From Bacteroidales bacterium (lineage in GTDB: Bacteria; Bacteroidota; Bacteroidia; Bacteroidales; UBA932), in contig SUYP01000015.1 in the NCBI GenBank assembly GCA_015060395.1, positions 1 to 64,000 of the forward strand: DNA of 64,000 bases. The letters run 5' to 3'. Both the position numbers and the translations under genes were made by a program. Position 1 is the stretch's first letter; every line of letters starts with the position of its first letter. The notes below the pieces were generated by a model. It had not been told where the DNA came from. It saw only the letters and a program-made list of their open reading frames with translations, and did no database searches. Positions 52,271 through 61,044 of this stretch are shown here, in pieces.

Positions 52271-54286
52271 TTATTCGTTATATTCGTATGATGTTCCCGG
52301 AGCCTTGAAGCTTAGCTTGGCCGCTTCCTCGCGCACGTCATCCTTCTTGTAGGTGATAGTCCAGGTCTCCATTGTCATAAGCTCCCATAACTTCGCCTCA
52401 GTCATAGGCTCCGCATATCGGATCTTGATTGCCGGCTGGAGGTCCTTGTTCAGATCAAGATATACTCCGATCACACCTTCGTGACTTGAAAGATGATTGC
52501 TCAGGAACGGCATATTGCGCAAGATGATAGGCTTCTCATAGTTCTTGTCAACGATCTCATACATATACTGCTGCTTGCCCTGAGCGGCTTCAATGCGACT
52601 CTTCCACTGCACTTTGAAAGGCGAGAACATATTGCGGATGAACTGCTCTGTGCTGATACGGCCGGTCTCACCTTCGTAGTCCTCAAACTTGTAGTTGAGC
52701 TCGATTTCATTGACTCCGCCACCGTGAACAGGCATTGCCAGCACTTCCTTCTCGACTATATCCTCGAACCAGTCCTCGTCAAGTTCCTCGGACGGATCCA
52801 TATATACGCGGACGATAAGAGGGCAGGCGAACTCTGTCTCGAGTCCGTATATCTTCTTTCCGGTCAGACGCATCTGCATTCCGAGATAGTTGATGTCCAT
52901 CTTGTCGTACATTCCTTCTGTCCTGATGGTCACGATCTTGAGTGTATCGACAGCTGCGGGGTCAGGAGTCTGTACCCTGAACTTTGAAGGCACATATATA
53001 GCTTCCTGGATCTTGTCCGGATCTGTCTTTGCAGGGTCGTAGAGGATATCTGCGGAATGTCTCTTCACGTATGTCTTGACTCCATACACTCCCGGAACCT
53101 TTTCAAGCTTTGCCTTGAATGCCATAGAACTTCCGTAGCATTTCACGGAGCGCAGACCTTCAATTATAGTTGTCTGAAGTGTGTTCTCATCAATCAGAGT
53201 GGTCACTGTACCATCTTCAGCAACAGATTCGATTCCCCATTTCATATCGATGGTCGGAAGCTCGAACTTTCCTCCAGCCCACATTCCGAATGCAATCAGA
53301 ACCACTGTCAGGACTGCCGGAACTATATTCCAGATCCTGCTCTTTGTCGGCTTGCAGATGCCGATGTTCAACGCATCTGTAGAGCAGGCTGCGACACATT
53401 CGCCACAGAGGGTACAGTCAACGTGGCTTACCTTGCCGCTGTGTACGGACTTCACATCGATATGGTAAGGGCATTTCTTTGTGCAGAGGCCGCAGTTGTT
53501 GCAGAGGTTGTCATCCTTTGTCACGTGAAGGATCTGCAGCTTTGGCTTTGAGTGGAAGATCTCCAGCAGATATCCTGCAATGCAGAATCCGCCCAGAAGC
53601 ACTGCCCAAGGAATCTCGGCTCCCAGCACATCCGCAACATAATATACTCCGAAGAGGACTCCGATCCAGATCCAGAATTTCAGAGTGTTTGAAATAGCTC
53701 CAAGCGGACAGAGATAGCGGCACCAGAACATATCTACCAGGAAGCTTCCCAATACCACTACGCTGATTGAAACTATTGACATCCAGAGTGTTATCTCTCC
53801 CTTGAAGCCGGTAGCCACAGCATAGTAAGGATCAAGATTCTTGCAGAAGAGCTCGCTTGCATTCACGGTCATATAGAAAATCCAGAACACAAGAGCATAC
53901 TTTATGATGCGCAGTGCCTTGTCGATGGCAGATCCGTTGCGCACCTTGATACCCTTGATATGCATTGCCTTGCGGGCTTTCGCTATCAGATCCTGCACTG
54001 TACCGAGCGGACAGATGAATGCGCAGAACAGCTTGCTGAAAAGAACGACAGCTGCCACCAGGGCGATACCCATCATCACCTGAAGCGATGACATACTGCA
54101 CGGAAGACTGTTGTTGGCCAGATAAGTCGCCAGAGCCTGAAGTCCTCCCATAGGGCAATAAGCCTCGGGATCCACAGCCGTCTCCGAAGGAATGAGGCCT
54201 GTAATGAAAACCACCAGGGCTGCAAGCACTCCCCACTGAAGGAGATACTTCGGCCAGTTTCTGATTATAGTTGATCTCTTTGCCAT
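52271..54286 (-). CDS. NapH-type polyferredoxin membrane protein
   Basis: A 671-aa inner-membrane iron-sulfur protein. Membrane helices span about 12-260, with two cysteine motifs of the NapH/CcoG type, FCAFICPLGTVQD and WCRYLCPLGAIS. Two 4Fe-4S clusters follow (about 272-300, CNNCGLCTKKCP and CTLCGECVAACS). After another helix (about 315-335) the C-terminal half is soluble; part looks like a heavy-metal-associated-type ferredoxin fold (LRSVKCYGSSMAFKAKLEKV). Such proteins pass electrons across or along the membrane. Partner unknown; the S46 peptidase gene follows by 7 bases. Confidence 0.85.
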   Translation of the reverse strand: MAKRSTIIRNWPKYLLQWGVLAALVVFITGLIPSETAVDPEAYCPMGGLQALATYLANNSLPCSMSSLQVMMGIALVAAVVLFSKLFCAFICPLGTVQDLIAKARKAMHIKGIKVRNGSAIDKALRIIKYALVFWIFYMTVNASELFCKNLDPYYAVATGFKGEITLWMSIVSISVVVLGSFLVDMFWCRYLCPLGAISNTLKFWIWIGVLFGVYYVADVLGAEIPWAVLLGGFCIAGYLLEIFHSKPKLQILHVTKDDNLCNNCGLCTKKCPYHIDVKSVHSGKVSHVDCTLCGECVAACSTDALNIGICKPTKSRIWNIVPAVLTVVLIAFGMWAGGKFELPTIDMKWGIESVAEDGTVTTLIDENTLQTTIIEGLRSVKCYGSSMAFKAKLEKVPGVYGVKTYVKRHSADILYDPAKTDPDKIQEAIYVPSKFRVQTPDPAAVDTLKIVTIRTEGMYDKMDINYLGMQMRLTGKKIYGLETEFACPLIVRVYMDPSEELDEDWFEDIVEKEVLAMPVHGGGVNEIELNYKFEDYEGETGRISTEQFIRNMFSPFKVQWKSRIEAAQGKQQYMYEIVDKNYEKPIILRNMPFLSNHLSSHEGVIGVYLDLNKDLQPAIKIRYAEPMTEAKLWELMTMETWTITYKKDDVREEAAKLSFKAPGTSYEYNE

Positions 54287-54517
54287 ATTTTAGATATATG
54301 TTTCGTTACGACACATTTTGCACGAAGATAGTGAATTCTCTCGTCATTACCAATTCCTGATTGAAGATCAGTGAAATCAGCTGCGTAATTCTGTATTACA
54401 CAGTGCTTTGTGCTTTCGGTCAGAAGTTGTCTTTAAATGAGCCTTTGTAAACTTGACTATATTGTAGGTAAATGTTGAATTTGTAGTCATTTTTAAATCA
54501 ATCGGAATTATGAATGA
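54287..54517. other. Intergenic region upstream of the polyferredoxin gene
   Basis: AT-rich, no ORF recognised. It should contain the minus-strand promoter for the gene at 54286; a near-consensus TATCTTCG lies on the minus strand around 54323-54330. Confidence 0.4.
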
Positions 54518-54691
54518 TATGCTGATCGAGACAATGGCGGTTATGCCTGCTGTCGAGGCCGCAACGGCTACTATTGGTCATCCAGACCGAACAGCTACAA
54601 TGCTTACTGCCTCTTCTTCCTCTTGGGCAGTGCCGATCTGAGCGGCAGCTACCGTGTGTACGGTAACTCCGTCCGTTGCGTTCTGGAATAA
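54518..54691 (+). pseudogene. C-terminal fragment of a FISUMP (Fib_succ_major) domain protein
   Basis: One frame, preceded by a TGA and with no start codon, reads GRNGYYWSSRPNSYNAYCLF, then FLLGSADLSGSYRVYGNSVR and CVLE before a TAA. G-x-YWSS, AY-x-LFF and R-x-x-GNSVRCV at the end are the signature of the Fibrobacter succinogenes major paralogous domain, common on Bacteroidota surface proteins. Only about 57 codons remain, so the rest of the gene is lost. Confidence 0.7.
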
Positions 54692-54721
54692 AGTCTCGGA
54701 TTTCTCGACAGATTTGAAATG

Positions 54722-54800
54722 ACAAAGTCCCGCCGCTGGTGAGCGAAGGAAGCATATCCCTTTTTCCCTGCTTCCTGAGCCTCCGGCGGCGGGACTTTGT
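54722..54800. repeat. Large two-tier inverted repeat
   Basis: Outer arms ACAAAGTCCCGCCGC (54722-54736) and GCGGCGGGACTTTGT (54786-54800) pair over 15 bases. Inner arms AGGAAGCA (54747-54754) and TGCTTCCT (54769-54776) pair inside. It follows the FISUMP fragment by 30 bases and may be its old terminator or a mobile hairpin. Confidence 0.7.
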
Positions 54801-54892
54801 ATGCCAGCAGGAAGAATGTTCTTTGTGGAACACGGTGTGGAACAATTAGTCGTATTTTTGCTGAAAATCAGATTGACCATATTATAAAAATC

Positions 54893-54920
54893 GGCCCTTC
54901 AGTTATCTGAGAGGCCTATT
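54893..54920 (+). terminator. Weak hairpin with T-run
   Basis: Imperfect arms GGCCCTTCAG and CTGAGAGGCC followed by TATTTTTG. A plausible weak intrinsic terminator before the Rpn-family gene. Confidence 0.4.
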
Positions 54921-54999
54921 TTTGTAAATAACCATATATTATTTGAGTAAATGGATACTGCTCCAGAACTTTGCATCGGTAAATTAAAGCCGGTAAATA

Positions 55000-55874
55000 A
55001 TGGAGAATATATATGATGCAAGAGGGAATGCCGTGCAGCGGTATATAGACATTCTGACCAACGGCGGCTTCAAAGCGCTGTTCGGTGATGTCAATAACAA
55101 GGAGGCGGTGATGACGATAATGAATGCCTTGCTTCCCGAACATCGTAAGGTCGTTGACATAGAGTATATGCCTACCGAGCATCAGGGCCAGATTTCAGAT
55201 AACAAGGAATATCATTATGATTTATGTGCCGTGATGAGGATGGTGCTATATACATAGTTGAGATGCAGCGCTATGCGGAGGAACATTGGTTCAAGCGCTG
55301 TGTGAGCTATGCTTCGAGGGCATACGACCGTCAGAACAGAAGGGGAGAGGATTATGATGTACCTCCGGTATATCTTATCGGTCTTATGGGCACAGAGATA
55401 TTGCATCAGGATCCGGGACTCTGGAATGACCGTTTTATTTCGGAATATACGTTTCGGGAAAAAAAGAGCTGTGAAGTGCTTGATGAAACAATAATTATTA
55501 TCTTTGCTGAACTGGCACGATTCTCAAAGCCTTGTGAAGAATGTGTTAGCGATATCGACAAGATGCTTTATCTGTTGAAGAATATGGGAAATCTGAAGAA
55601 TCGTCCGGAATGGCTTCACAGAGAGGTCTATGCGAAGATTTTCGATGCTTGTGAGATTGCCAGATTTGATGAGGACAAACGTATAAAATACGAACAGGAT
55701 ATGTACGATCAGAGACGACTTAATGGCGAATTTGCCGCTGCGAGACGCCAGGGAGTGGAAGAAGGCATCAAAACCACTGCTATCAAGATGCTGGAACTGT
55801 CAATGCCGGTCGAGGTGATTGCTTCTGTGACTGGGATGACACCGGATCAGATCAAGGCCCTGCGAATTGAGTAG
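55000..55874 (+). pseudogene. Rpn/PD-(D/E)XK nuclease family protein, frameshifted
   Basis: A protein of the Rpn recombination-promoting nuclease type (PDDEXK transposase-like). Frame one (55000 to a TAG ending at 55257) holds the N-terminus, YIDILTNGGFKALFGDVNNK to NKEYHYDLC. Frame two, starting inside it, continues with CRDEDGAIYIVEMQRYAEEH to the end at 55874. The catalytic Asp (YHYDL) is in the first part and the E-x-Q (VEMQ) in the second; one base is missing near 55227, in the middle of the active-site region. A C-terminal helical tail ends with VIASVTGMTPDQIKALRIE. Unless the shift is a sequencing error, no active enzyme is made. Confidence 0.82.
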
Positions 55875-55892
55875 CCTTATCTTGAAAAATTG

Positions 55893-55900
55893 TAAATTTG
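55893..55900 (+). promoter_or_regulatory. -7 box for the mlaE-mlaF operon
   Basis: TAAATTTG, 22 bases before the ATG at 55923. Confidence 0.6.
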
Positions 55901-55922
55901 CAGCGGAAAACTTGAAATCAGT

Positions 55923-56669
55923 ATGCTTAAGAAGGCTTTTGAGTCGGTGGGGCGTTATCTGCTTTTTCTGAAGAAGGTGTTCAGAAGGCCGGAGAAATGG
56001 AGGATATTCTTCAGGCAGTTCGTCAATGAGGCGGACAAGCTCATCCTGTCCTCTGTCCTGCTGGTGGGAGTGATATCGCTGTTCATCGGAGGCGTGCTTG
56101 TGATCCAGACCGCTTCCAACCTTGAAAATCCGATCATCGACAAGATGTACATCGGCTATATGGTGAGAGAGAGCCTTATACTGGAGTTCTGCTCGACGAT
56201 GGTGGCTCTGATCCTGGCGGGAAAGATGGGCTCGAACATATCGTCCGAGATCGGAAGTATGCGTATCACGGAGCAGATTGACGCGATGGAGATGATGGGA
56301 GTGAACTCGGCAGGCTTCCTTGTATTGCCGAAAATCATCGCCACAACATTCCTGAGCCCGTTCCTGATGCTTCTGAGCCTTGTGCTGGGTCTTATAGGCG
56401 GTTATCTCGTGGTCGAGACCACCCAGATCATCCCGACCGCTTCATATATCACCGGTATCAAAGCCTTCTACAACGGCTTCTACATATTCTACAGCTGCTT
56501 CAAGATGTCACTCTTCTGCTTTATGATATCGTCCATTGCTGCATTCAACGGCTATTATGCAAAGGGCGGATCGCTCGGAGTGGGACGCTCCAGCACGAAA
56601 GCCATTGTTGTCACCAGCATCCTTATCCTGCTGGCGGACCTGATAGTCACACAGTTAATGCTTTACTAA
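55923..56669 (+). CDS. mlaE: MlaE-family ABC transporter permease
   Basis: A 248-aa inner-membrane permease of the MlaE/YrbE type that, with MlaF and an MCE protein, moves phospholipids between the membranes. About five hydrophobic segments with family stretches ISLFIGGVLVIQTA, ILAGKMGSNISSEIGSMRIT (the conserved E-x-G-x-M-x-x-x-EQIDA region) and FMISSIAAFNGYYAKGGSLG. It is followed after one base by the ATPase. The MCE substrate-binding gene is not in this stretch; the next gene is on the other strand. Confidence 0.92.
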   Translation: MLKKAFESVGRYLLFLKKVFRRPEKWRIFFRQFVNEADKLILSSVLLVGVISLFIGGVLVIQTASNLENPIIDKMYIGYMVRESLILEFCSTMVALILAGKMGSNISSEIGSMRITEQIDAMEMMGVNSAGFLVLPKIIATTFLSPFLMLLSLVLGLIGGYLVVETTQIIPTASYITGIKAFYNGFYIFYSCFKMSLFCFMISSIAAFNGYYAKGGSLGVGRSSTKAIVVTSILILLADLIVTQLMLY

Positions 56670-56670
56670 A

Positions 56671-57429
56671 ATGATCAAGGTAGAGAATCTCAACAAGAGT
56701 TTTGACGGAGTACAGGTCCTGAAGGATATATCCGTGACATACGAGCCTGGCAAATGCAATATGATCATAGGAGCCAGTGGCTCGGGCAAGACGGTGCTTC
56801 TGAAGAATCTGATCGGCCTGATGGAGCCCGACAGCGGCGAGATATCATACGGCGAGCATAAGCTTTCTGAAATGTCGGACAAGGAAAAGATGAAGTTGCG
56901 CCAGAACATCGGCATCCTTTTCCAGGGCAGCGCCCTTTTTGACTTCGCCACTGTGATAGAAAACGTGATGTTTCCGATGGAGTTCTTTACCGACTGGTCT
57001 GCAGCCCAGAGGAAGGAGAGGGCCCAGTATTGTCTGGAAAAGGTCAATGTAATCGGCTCTGACGACAAATATCCCAACGAGCTCAGCGGTGGAATGCAGA
57101 AGCGTGTCGGCATTGCCCGTGCCATAGCCCTGAATCCGAAATTCCTTTTCTGCGACGAGCCTAATTCCGGTCTCGATCCATATACATCCATCCTGATCGA
57201 CCGCCTGATCAGCGACCTGACCAAGGAGTTCAATATGACCACTGTGGTGAACACTCACGATATGAATTCGATCCTTGAAATAGGCGACAAGATCGGCTTC
57301 ATCCATCAGGGATCTATGCTGTGGCAGGGGGATAAAAAGACAATCCTTCAGCCTGATTGTCAGGAACTGAAGGATTTCGTCTGCGCCAACACTTTGGCGA
57401 GAAATATCATTGAAGGACGCCAGGGTTAG
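56671..57429 (+). CDS. mlaF: MlaF-type ABC transporter ATP-binding protein
   Basis: A 252-aa ABC ATPase. Walker A GASGSGKT near 33-40, Q-loop in NIGILFQGSALFD, the signature LSGGMQKRVGIARA (MlaF proteins use GGMxKR), Walker B FLFCDEPNSGLDP, and the switch His in VNTHDMNS. It energises the MlaE permease encoded one base upstream. Its stop overlaps by 4 bases the end of the convergent gene at 57426. Confidence 0.93.
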   Translation: MIKVENLNKSFDGVQVLKDISVTYEPGKCNMIIGASGSGKTVLLKNLIGLMEPDSGEISYGEHKLSEMSDKEKMKLRQNIGILFQGSALFDFATVIENVMFPMEFFTDWSAAQRKERAQYCLEKVNVIGSDDKYPNELSGGMQKRVGIARAIALNPKFLFCDEPNSGLDPYTSILIDRLISDLTKEFNMTTVVNTHDMNSILEIGDKIGFIHQGSMLWQGDKKTILQPDCQELKDFVCANTLARNIIEGRQG

Positions 57430-58637
57430 AGTCTTGCCCTGATACCCATCTCGAATCCGAGCATTAGAGGCTGTACGGTGCGGATGCTCTTAGGCTGTCC
57501 GCAGTCGAAATAGTATCTGACAGAAGGGTCGATATAAAGTCCCAGATGCCTGCCCAGCATAAACTCGACTCCGATGCCGGCATTTGCCGAAAGCTGTACG
57601 CCCTTTACAGCTTCCTTGTGGCGTATCGAAGTGCTGAGAACACTGTAATTGTCTGATATACATTTCTCTACAGTTGCTCCTGCGTATGCATACATATTGA
57701 TCCTGTCCTTGTTGACGAAGTTGTAATATGCATTGAAAGGCACGCCAATGAAATGCTGGGTGTTGCGTATGTCTGATGATGTTGATTGCTCTATGCTGCC
57801 TTCCGCATCCACCTTTATATACTTGCCGTAGAACTGGCGTGTGAGAAGGCTGTAGTTGAGTCCGGTTCCGAGCGACCATCTGTCCGAGAGGCCGAGTCTT
57901 ATGCCGGCTCCGAATGATACAGGAAGTCCGTATGTGGAATTCGTACTGGTCTCGGTAACTCCGGTTTCCTTAGGCGCAGAGGTGATGGTCGGTGCCTTCA
58001 TCGGTCCCATCCTGTTCTTGTTCTGCGTGCTGTTGGTGCTTGCAAGTCCGGAAAGGATGAAGGATATGTCCCTTTTCTCTTTCACATCCTCTTCTCCCCA
58101 GTCTTCAGGATAATATTCCTCGGATGCTGCGACAGCAGCTTTTGGTGTCTCGGTCTTGTCTGCAGCGGGGATCTGACTGTCAGACTCTTTAGTTGTAATG
58201 GTTTCTGTATCAACGGGTTCTTCTGCGACTTCCGGTGCTGCATCCGACAGGATGATGGCTTCGGAAGCTGTCCTTGGAGCTCTGTCCGCCGCTTTTGGAG
58301 CCGGTGTCACAATGACATCTGCCATCACTTCCTGAACAGGATCCTCGGAATCCTTCTCAGGCTCCACGACTGCGATCAGACCGTTTTCTGCAGATTCACG
58401 GATCATATCCGTTTCAGGCCTGATGTTGAATATGACGGCCACAGTCACCGCAGCAGCAGCTGCGATGCTGACGGCTGTACGTCTCCACCAGAGCACCACG
58501 GTCTTGCGGCGCGCTGCCTTGTCCAGGCCCTCAGAAACGCCTTCCCAGACGCGGGCAGGAACCTCTTCCTGTCCTTCATCCAGGATCGACTTGATCATCT
58601 GGTCAAACTCATTTATATTTTTGTTTTCCTCAAACAT
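57426..58637 (-). CDS. Anti-sigma-like N-terminus fused to an outer-membrane-barrel-like domain
   Basis: A 403-aa protein; start at 58637 (MFEENKNINEFDQMIKSILD), since the codon two earlier is TTG. Residues 1-40 resemble the cytoplasmic segment of Bacteroidota anti-sigma factors (VPARVWEGVSEGLDKA). A Trp/Arg-flanked membrane helix follows (about 42-62, VVLWWRRTAVSIAAAAAVTV), then a long acidic Pro/Ala-rich linker to about 190. The C-terminal half is a beta-barrel-like domain (FGAGIRLGLSDRWSLGTGLN to MLGFEMGIRARL) of the OMP-beta-barrel type. The gene overlaps the end of the ECF sigma gene, so it is very likely its anti-sigma. Confidence 0.8.
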   Translation of the reverse strand: MFEENKNINEFDQMIKSILDEGQEEVPARVWEGVSEGLDKAARRKTVVLWWRRTAVSIAAAAAVTVAVIFNIRPETDMIRESAENGLIAVVEPEKDSEDPVQEVMADVIVTPAPKAADRAPRTASEAIILSDAAPEVAEEPVDTETITTKESDSQIPAADKTETPKAAVAASEEYYPEDWGEEDVKEKRDISFILSGLASTNSTQNKNRMGPMKAPTITSAPKETGVTETSTNSTYGLPVSFGAGIRLGLSDRWSLGTGLNYSLLTRQFYGKYIKVDAEGSIEQSTSSDIRNTQHFIGVPFNAYYNFVNKDRINMYAYAGATVEKCISDNYSVLSTSIRHKEAVKGVQLSANAGIGVEFMLGRHLGLYIDPSVRYYFDCGQPKSIRTVQPLMLGFEMGIRARL

Positions 58638-59172
58638 TTTCAATCTCCTTTATCTTGTTCTGCAACCAGATCCTTGCCCTGCTCAACTGTGTCCTTGACG
58701 TCGTCTCGCTTATTCCGAGCATCTCTCCGATCTCCTTATGGCTGTACCCCTCTATCGCATACATATTGAATACCGTTCTGAATCCTGTAGGAAGCTCCAT
58801 CACCAGCTTCATCAGCTCCTTGTATCCGATGTTCTGGCCTTGTGACGGCAGATCGTCCTTCATCCCTCTCACAGTCTCAAGCTCTTCGCTCATTTTCAAG
58901 GCATCCTTCTTCCGGAGGTCCATAAGTGCAGTAGTTACAAAGATCTTTCTTGCCCATCCTTCAAAGGAACCGTTTCCCTTGTAGTCATTCAGCTTGGCGA
59001 ACAATGTGATGAACCCTTCCTGAAGCAGGTCTTCAGCCTGCACCCGATCGCCGGCATATCGTATGCATAAAGGGAACATACGAGGTGCCAGCCGGTCGTA
59101 CAAGACCTTCTGGGACGCTCGATCTCCTTTTATGCACAAATCAATCAGTTGTAAATCAAGGGTTTCTGCCAC
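58630..59172 (-). CDS. ECF RNA polymerase sigma factor
   Basis: A sigma-70 family ECF factor of about 180 aa. The frame is open to 59271, but the extra N-terminal 33 residues are Cys-rich and unlike a sigma factor; a GTG at 59172 preceded by AAAAGAGAG is the likely start, giving VAETLDLQLIDLCIKGDRAS. Region 2: MFPLCIRYAGDRVQAEDLLQ, then EGWARKIFVTTALMDLRKK; region 4: LPTGFRTVFNMYAIEGYSHK, then EIGEMLGISETTSRTQLSRA. It overlaps the anti-sigma-like gene by 8 bases. Divergent from the TPR gene at 59335. Start assignment is uncertain; the family call is not. Confidence 0.88.
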   Translation of the reverse strand: MAETLDLQLIDLCIKGDRASQKVLYDRLAPRMFPLCIRYAGDRVQAEDLLQEGFITLFAKLNDYKGNGSFEGWARKIFVTTALMDLRKKDALKMSEELETVRGMKDDLPSQGQNIGYKELMKLVMELPTGFRTVFNMYAIEGYSHKEIGEMLGISETTSRTQLSRARIWLQNKIKEIENV

Positions 59173-59299
59173 GGTTCTCTCTTTTGGGTCCCGAAGGTTG
59201 TCATATTGTTCGTGCGCTATAAAGATGCAAAAAGGACCCTGAATGTTGCATCGCAGGCACATTTTTTCCAAAAATATGGAATTTCCCGAAATTGAATGT

Positions 59300-59307
59300 T
59301 ATTTTTG
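59300..59307 (+). promoter_or_regulatory. -7 box for the TPR/EnvC operon
   Basis: TATTTTTG, 28 bases before the ATG at 59335. Confidence 0.6.
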
Positions 59308-59334
59308 TATGTTTTATTATCCATAAATTTCGAT

Positions 59335-61044
59335 ATGAACAGAAACCTTATATATATAATTCTTTCCCTCGCGATCCTTTTGCCGGCTTCTCTTTCCGGA
59401 CAGAGTGTCAGAGAAGGAGCCGAGTCCGCAAATATGATCATTACGGCGGTGGAAAGATATAATGAAAGGGATATAGACGGGGCGAAGAAGATTCTTCAGC
59501 AGATCATAGCCGAGGATTCCGAGAATGATGCCGCCTGGTATTATATGGCTCTGTGCGCCATTGCCGGAAATGATGTAGAGATGGCCGAGCAGGGGTTCAG
59601 GATGGCTTCGGAGCTGGATCCAGACAATTTCTGGTACCGTTACAGGCTTGCCCGGCTCTATTCGATGACCTCGCGTCCCGAGCTTACAGTGGATATGTAC
59701 GAGAAGCTGCTCGAAGATTTTCCGAAGAAGAGCGACCTGTATTTCGACCTTGTGGAGATGTATGCCGCTCAGAGGGAATATCAGAAGGCTCTGGATACCT
59801 TGAAAGAGATCGAGACCGTATTCGGTATGACCGAGTCCATTGCGATGTACAGGTTCAATCTCCTCCGTATGCTTGACAAGCAGGAAGAGGCCTTCAAGTC
59901 TCTGGAAGAATATAACAAGGAGTATTCATCCCCTTACGTCCTCTCGACTTTGGCTGACTACCAGATGTCGATGTATAATGATTCCACAGCTCTGGCATAT
60001 TATGATGAGGCTCTGGATCTGGCTCCGGACTATGCGCCGGCACTGCTGGGAAAGGCTGAGACTCTGAGACTTACGAGGAAATATGAAGAATATTTCGATA
60101 TCCTCGACAGATATGTTTCGGGTATGGACAGCCCTGCCGCTGCCAAGAGCGACTACCTGATGGCTGTCGTGCAGAGGACGGATCCGAAGTTCATCAACTC
60201 CTTCAGGCCGCAGCTTGATTCTGTTATTGACAAGGCTGTCGGACTGCATCCGAAAGACAGCCTGATGCTTCAGACGGCAGCGGTGTATTATTATTCCACC
60301 GACCGGAAGGATCTTGCTAAGAAGCATTTCAAGGCAAATGTGGAGGCTTGGCCGGAAAGTTTCGCTTCCGCTGCAAATTATATCGAGTTCCTTATGTATG
60401 CGGAGGAGTGGGAAGATCTTTCAAAAGAAGGCCGTGCCGCCTTTGACAAGTTCCCGCAGGAAACGGCCTTCCTTGAAATGGCCAGTGTGGGAGACTATAA
60501 CCTGGAGGCTTACGACAAGGTGCTGGATATATGTACAAAGGTGCTGGAGGTGGCTCCGAAAGACAGTTCCAAGACCTTGAGGGCCTGGTCAACTATGGGT
60601 GACATCTATCACCAGCTTGGAGACGACAAGAAGGCCTACAAGGCATACGACAAGGCTCTGAAGATCAATCCGGATTATATCTATGTCCTGAACAATTATG
60701 CCTATTATCTCAGCGTGGAGGGAAAGAAACTGAAGAAGGCCTATAATATGAGCAAGCGCACCATCGAGGCGGAGCCGGACAATGCTACTTATCTGGATAC
60801 ATTCGGATGGATCCTATATCTTCAGGGCAAGCCTCTGGAAGCCAAGCCGTTCTTCAAGCACGCAATGCTCTACGGCGGGAAGGACAGCGTGGTGATAATG
60901 GATCATTATGCAGAGGTCCTGTATGCCTTGAAGGAATATGACCTTGCTATGGTCTATTGGAATATGGCCCTGAAAAAGAATGCCGGGGATGTGCCGGATC
61001 TGGAGGAAAGGGTGGAACTTCGTAAGCAGTCAATGAAGAAATGA
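59335..61044 (+). CDS. Exported TPR protein
   Basis: A 569-aa protein with a signal peptide (MNRNLIYIILSLAILLPASL, cut near GQS) and a body made of about 12-14 TPR helix pairs, for example IDGAKKILQQIIAEDSENDA, AYKAYDKALKINPDYIYVLN and PLEAKPFFKHAMLYGGKDSV. The start at 59335 follows the -7 box; the longer frame starts with TTG. It is likely a periplasmic or outer-membrane-associated scaffold. The stop overlaps the EnvC-like gene (ATGA), which suggests a shared role in cell-wall or envelope assembly. Confidence 0.85.
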   Translation: MNRNLIYIILSLAILLPASLSGQSVREGAESANMIITAVERYNERDIDGAKKILQQIIAEDSENDAAWYYMALCAIAGNDVEMAEQGFRMASELDPDNFWYRYRLARLYSMTSRPELTVDMYEKLLEDFPKKSDLYFDLVEMYAAQREYQKALDTLKEIETVFGMTESIAMYRFNLLRMLDKQEEAFKSLEEYNKEYSSPYVLSTLADYQMSMYNDSTALAYYDEALDLAPDYAPALLGKAETLRLTRKYEEYFDILDRYVSGMDSPAAAKSDYLMAVVQRTDPKFINSFRPQLDSVIDKAVGLHPKDSLMLQTAAVYYYSTDRKDLAKKHFKANVEAWPESFASAANYIEFLMYAEEWEDLSKEGRAAFDKFPQETAFLEMASVGDYNLEAYDKVLDICTKVLEVAPKDSSKTLRAWSTMGDIYHQLGDDKKAYKAYDKALKINPDYIYVLNNYAYYLSVEGKKLKKAYNMSKRTIEAEPDNATYLDTFGWILYLQGKPLEAKPFFKHAMLYGGKDSVVIMDHYAEVLYALKEYDLAMVYWNMALKKNAGDVPDLEERVELRKQSMKK

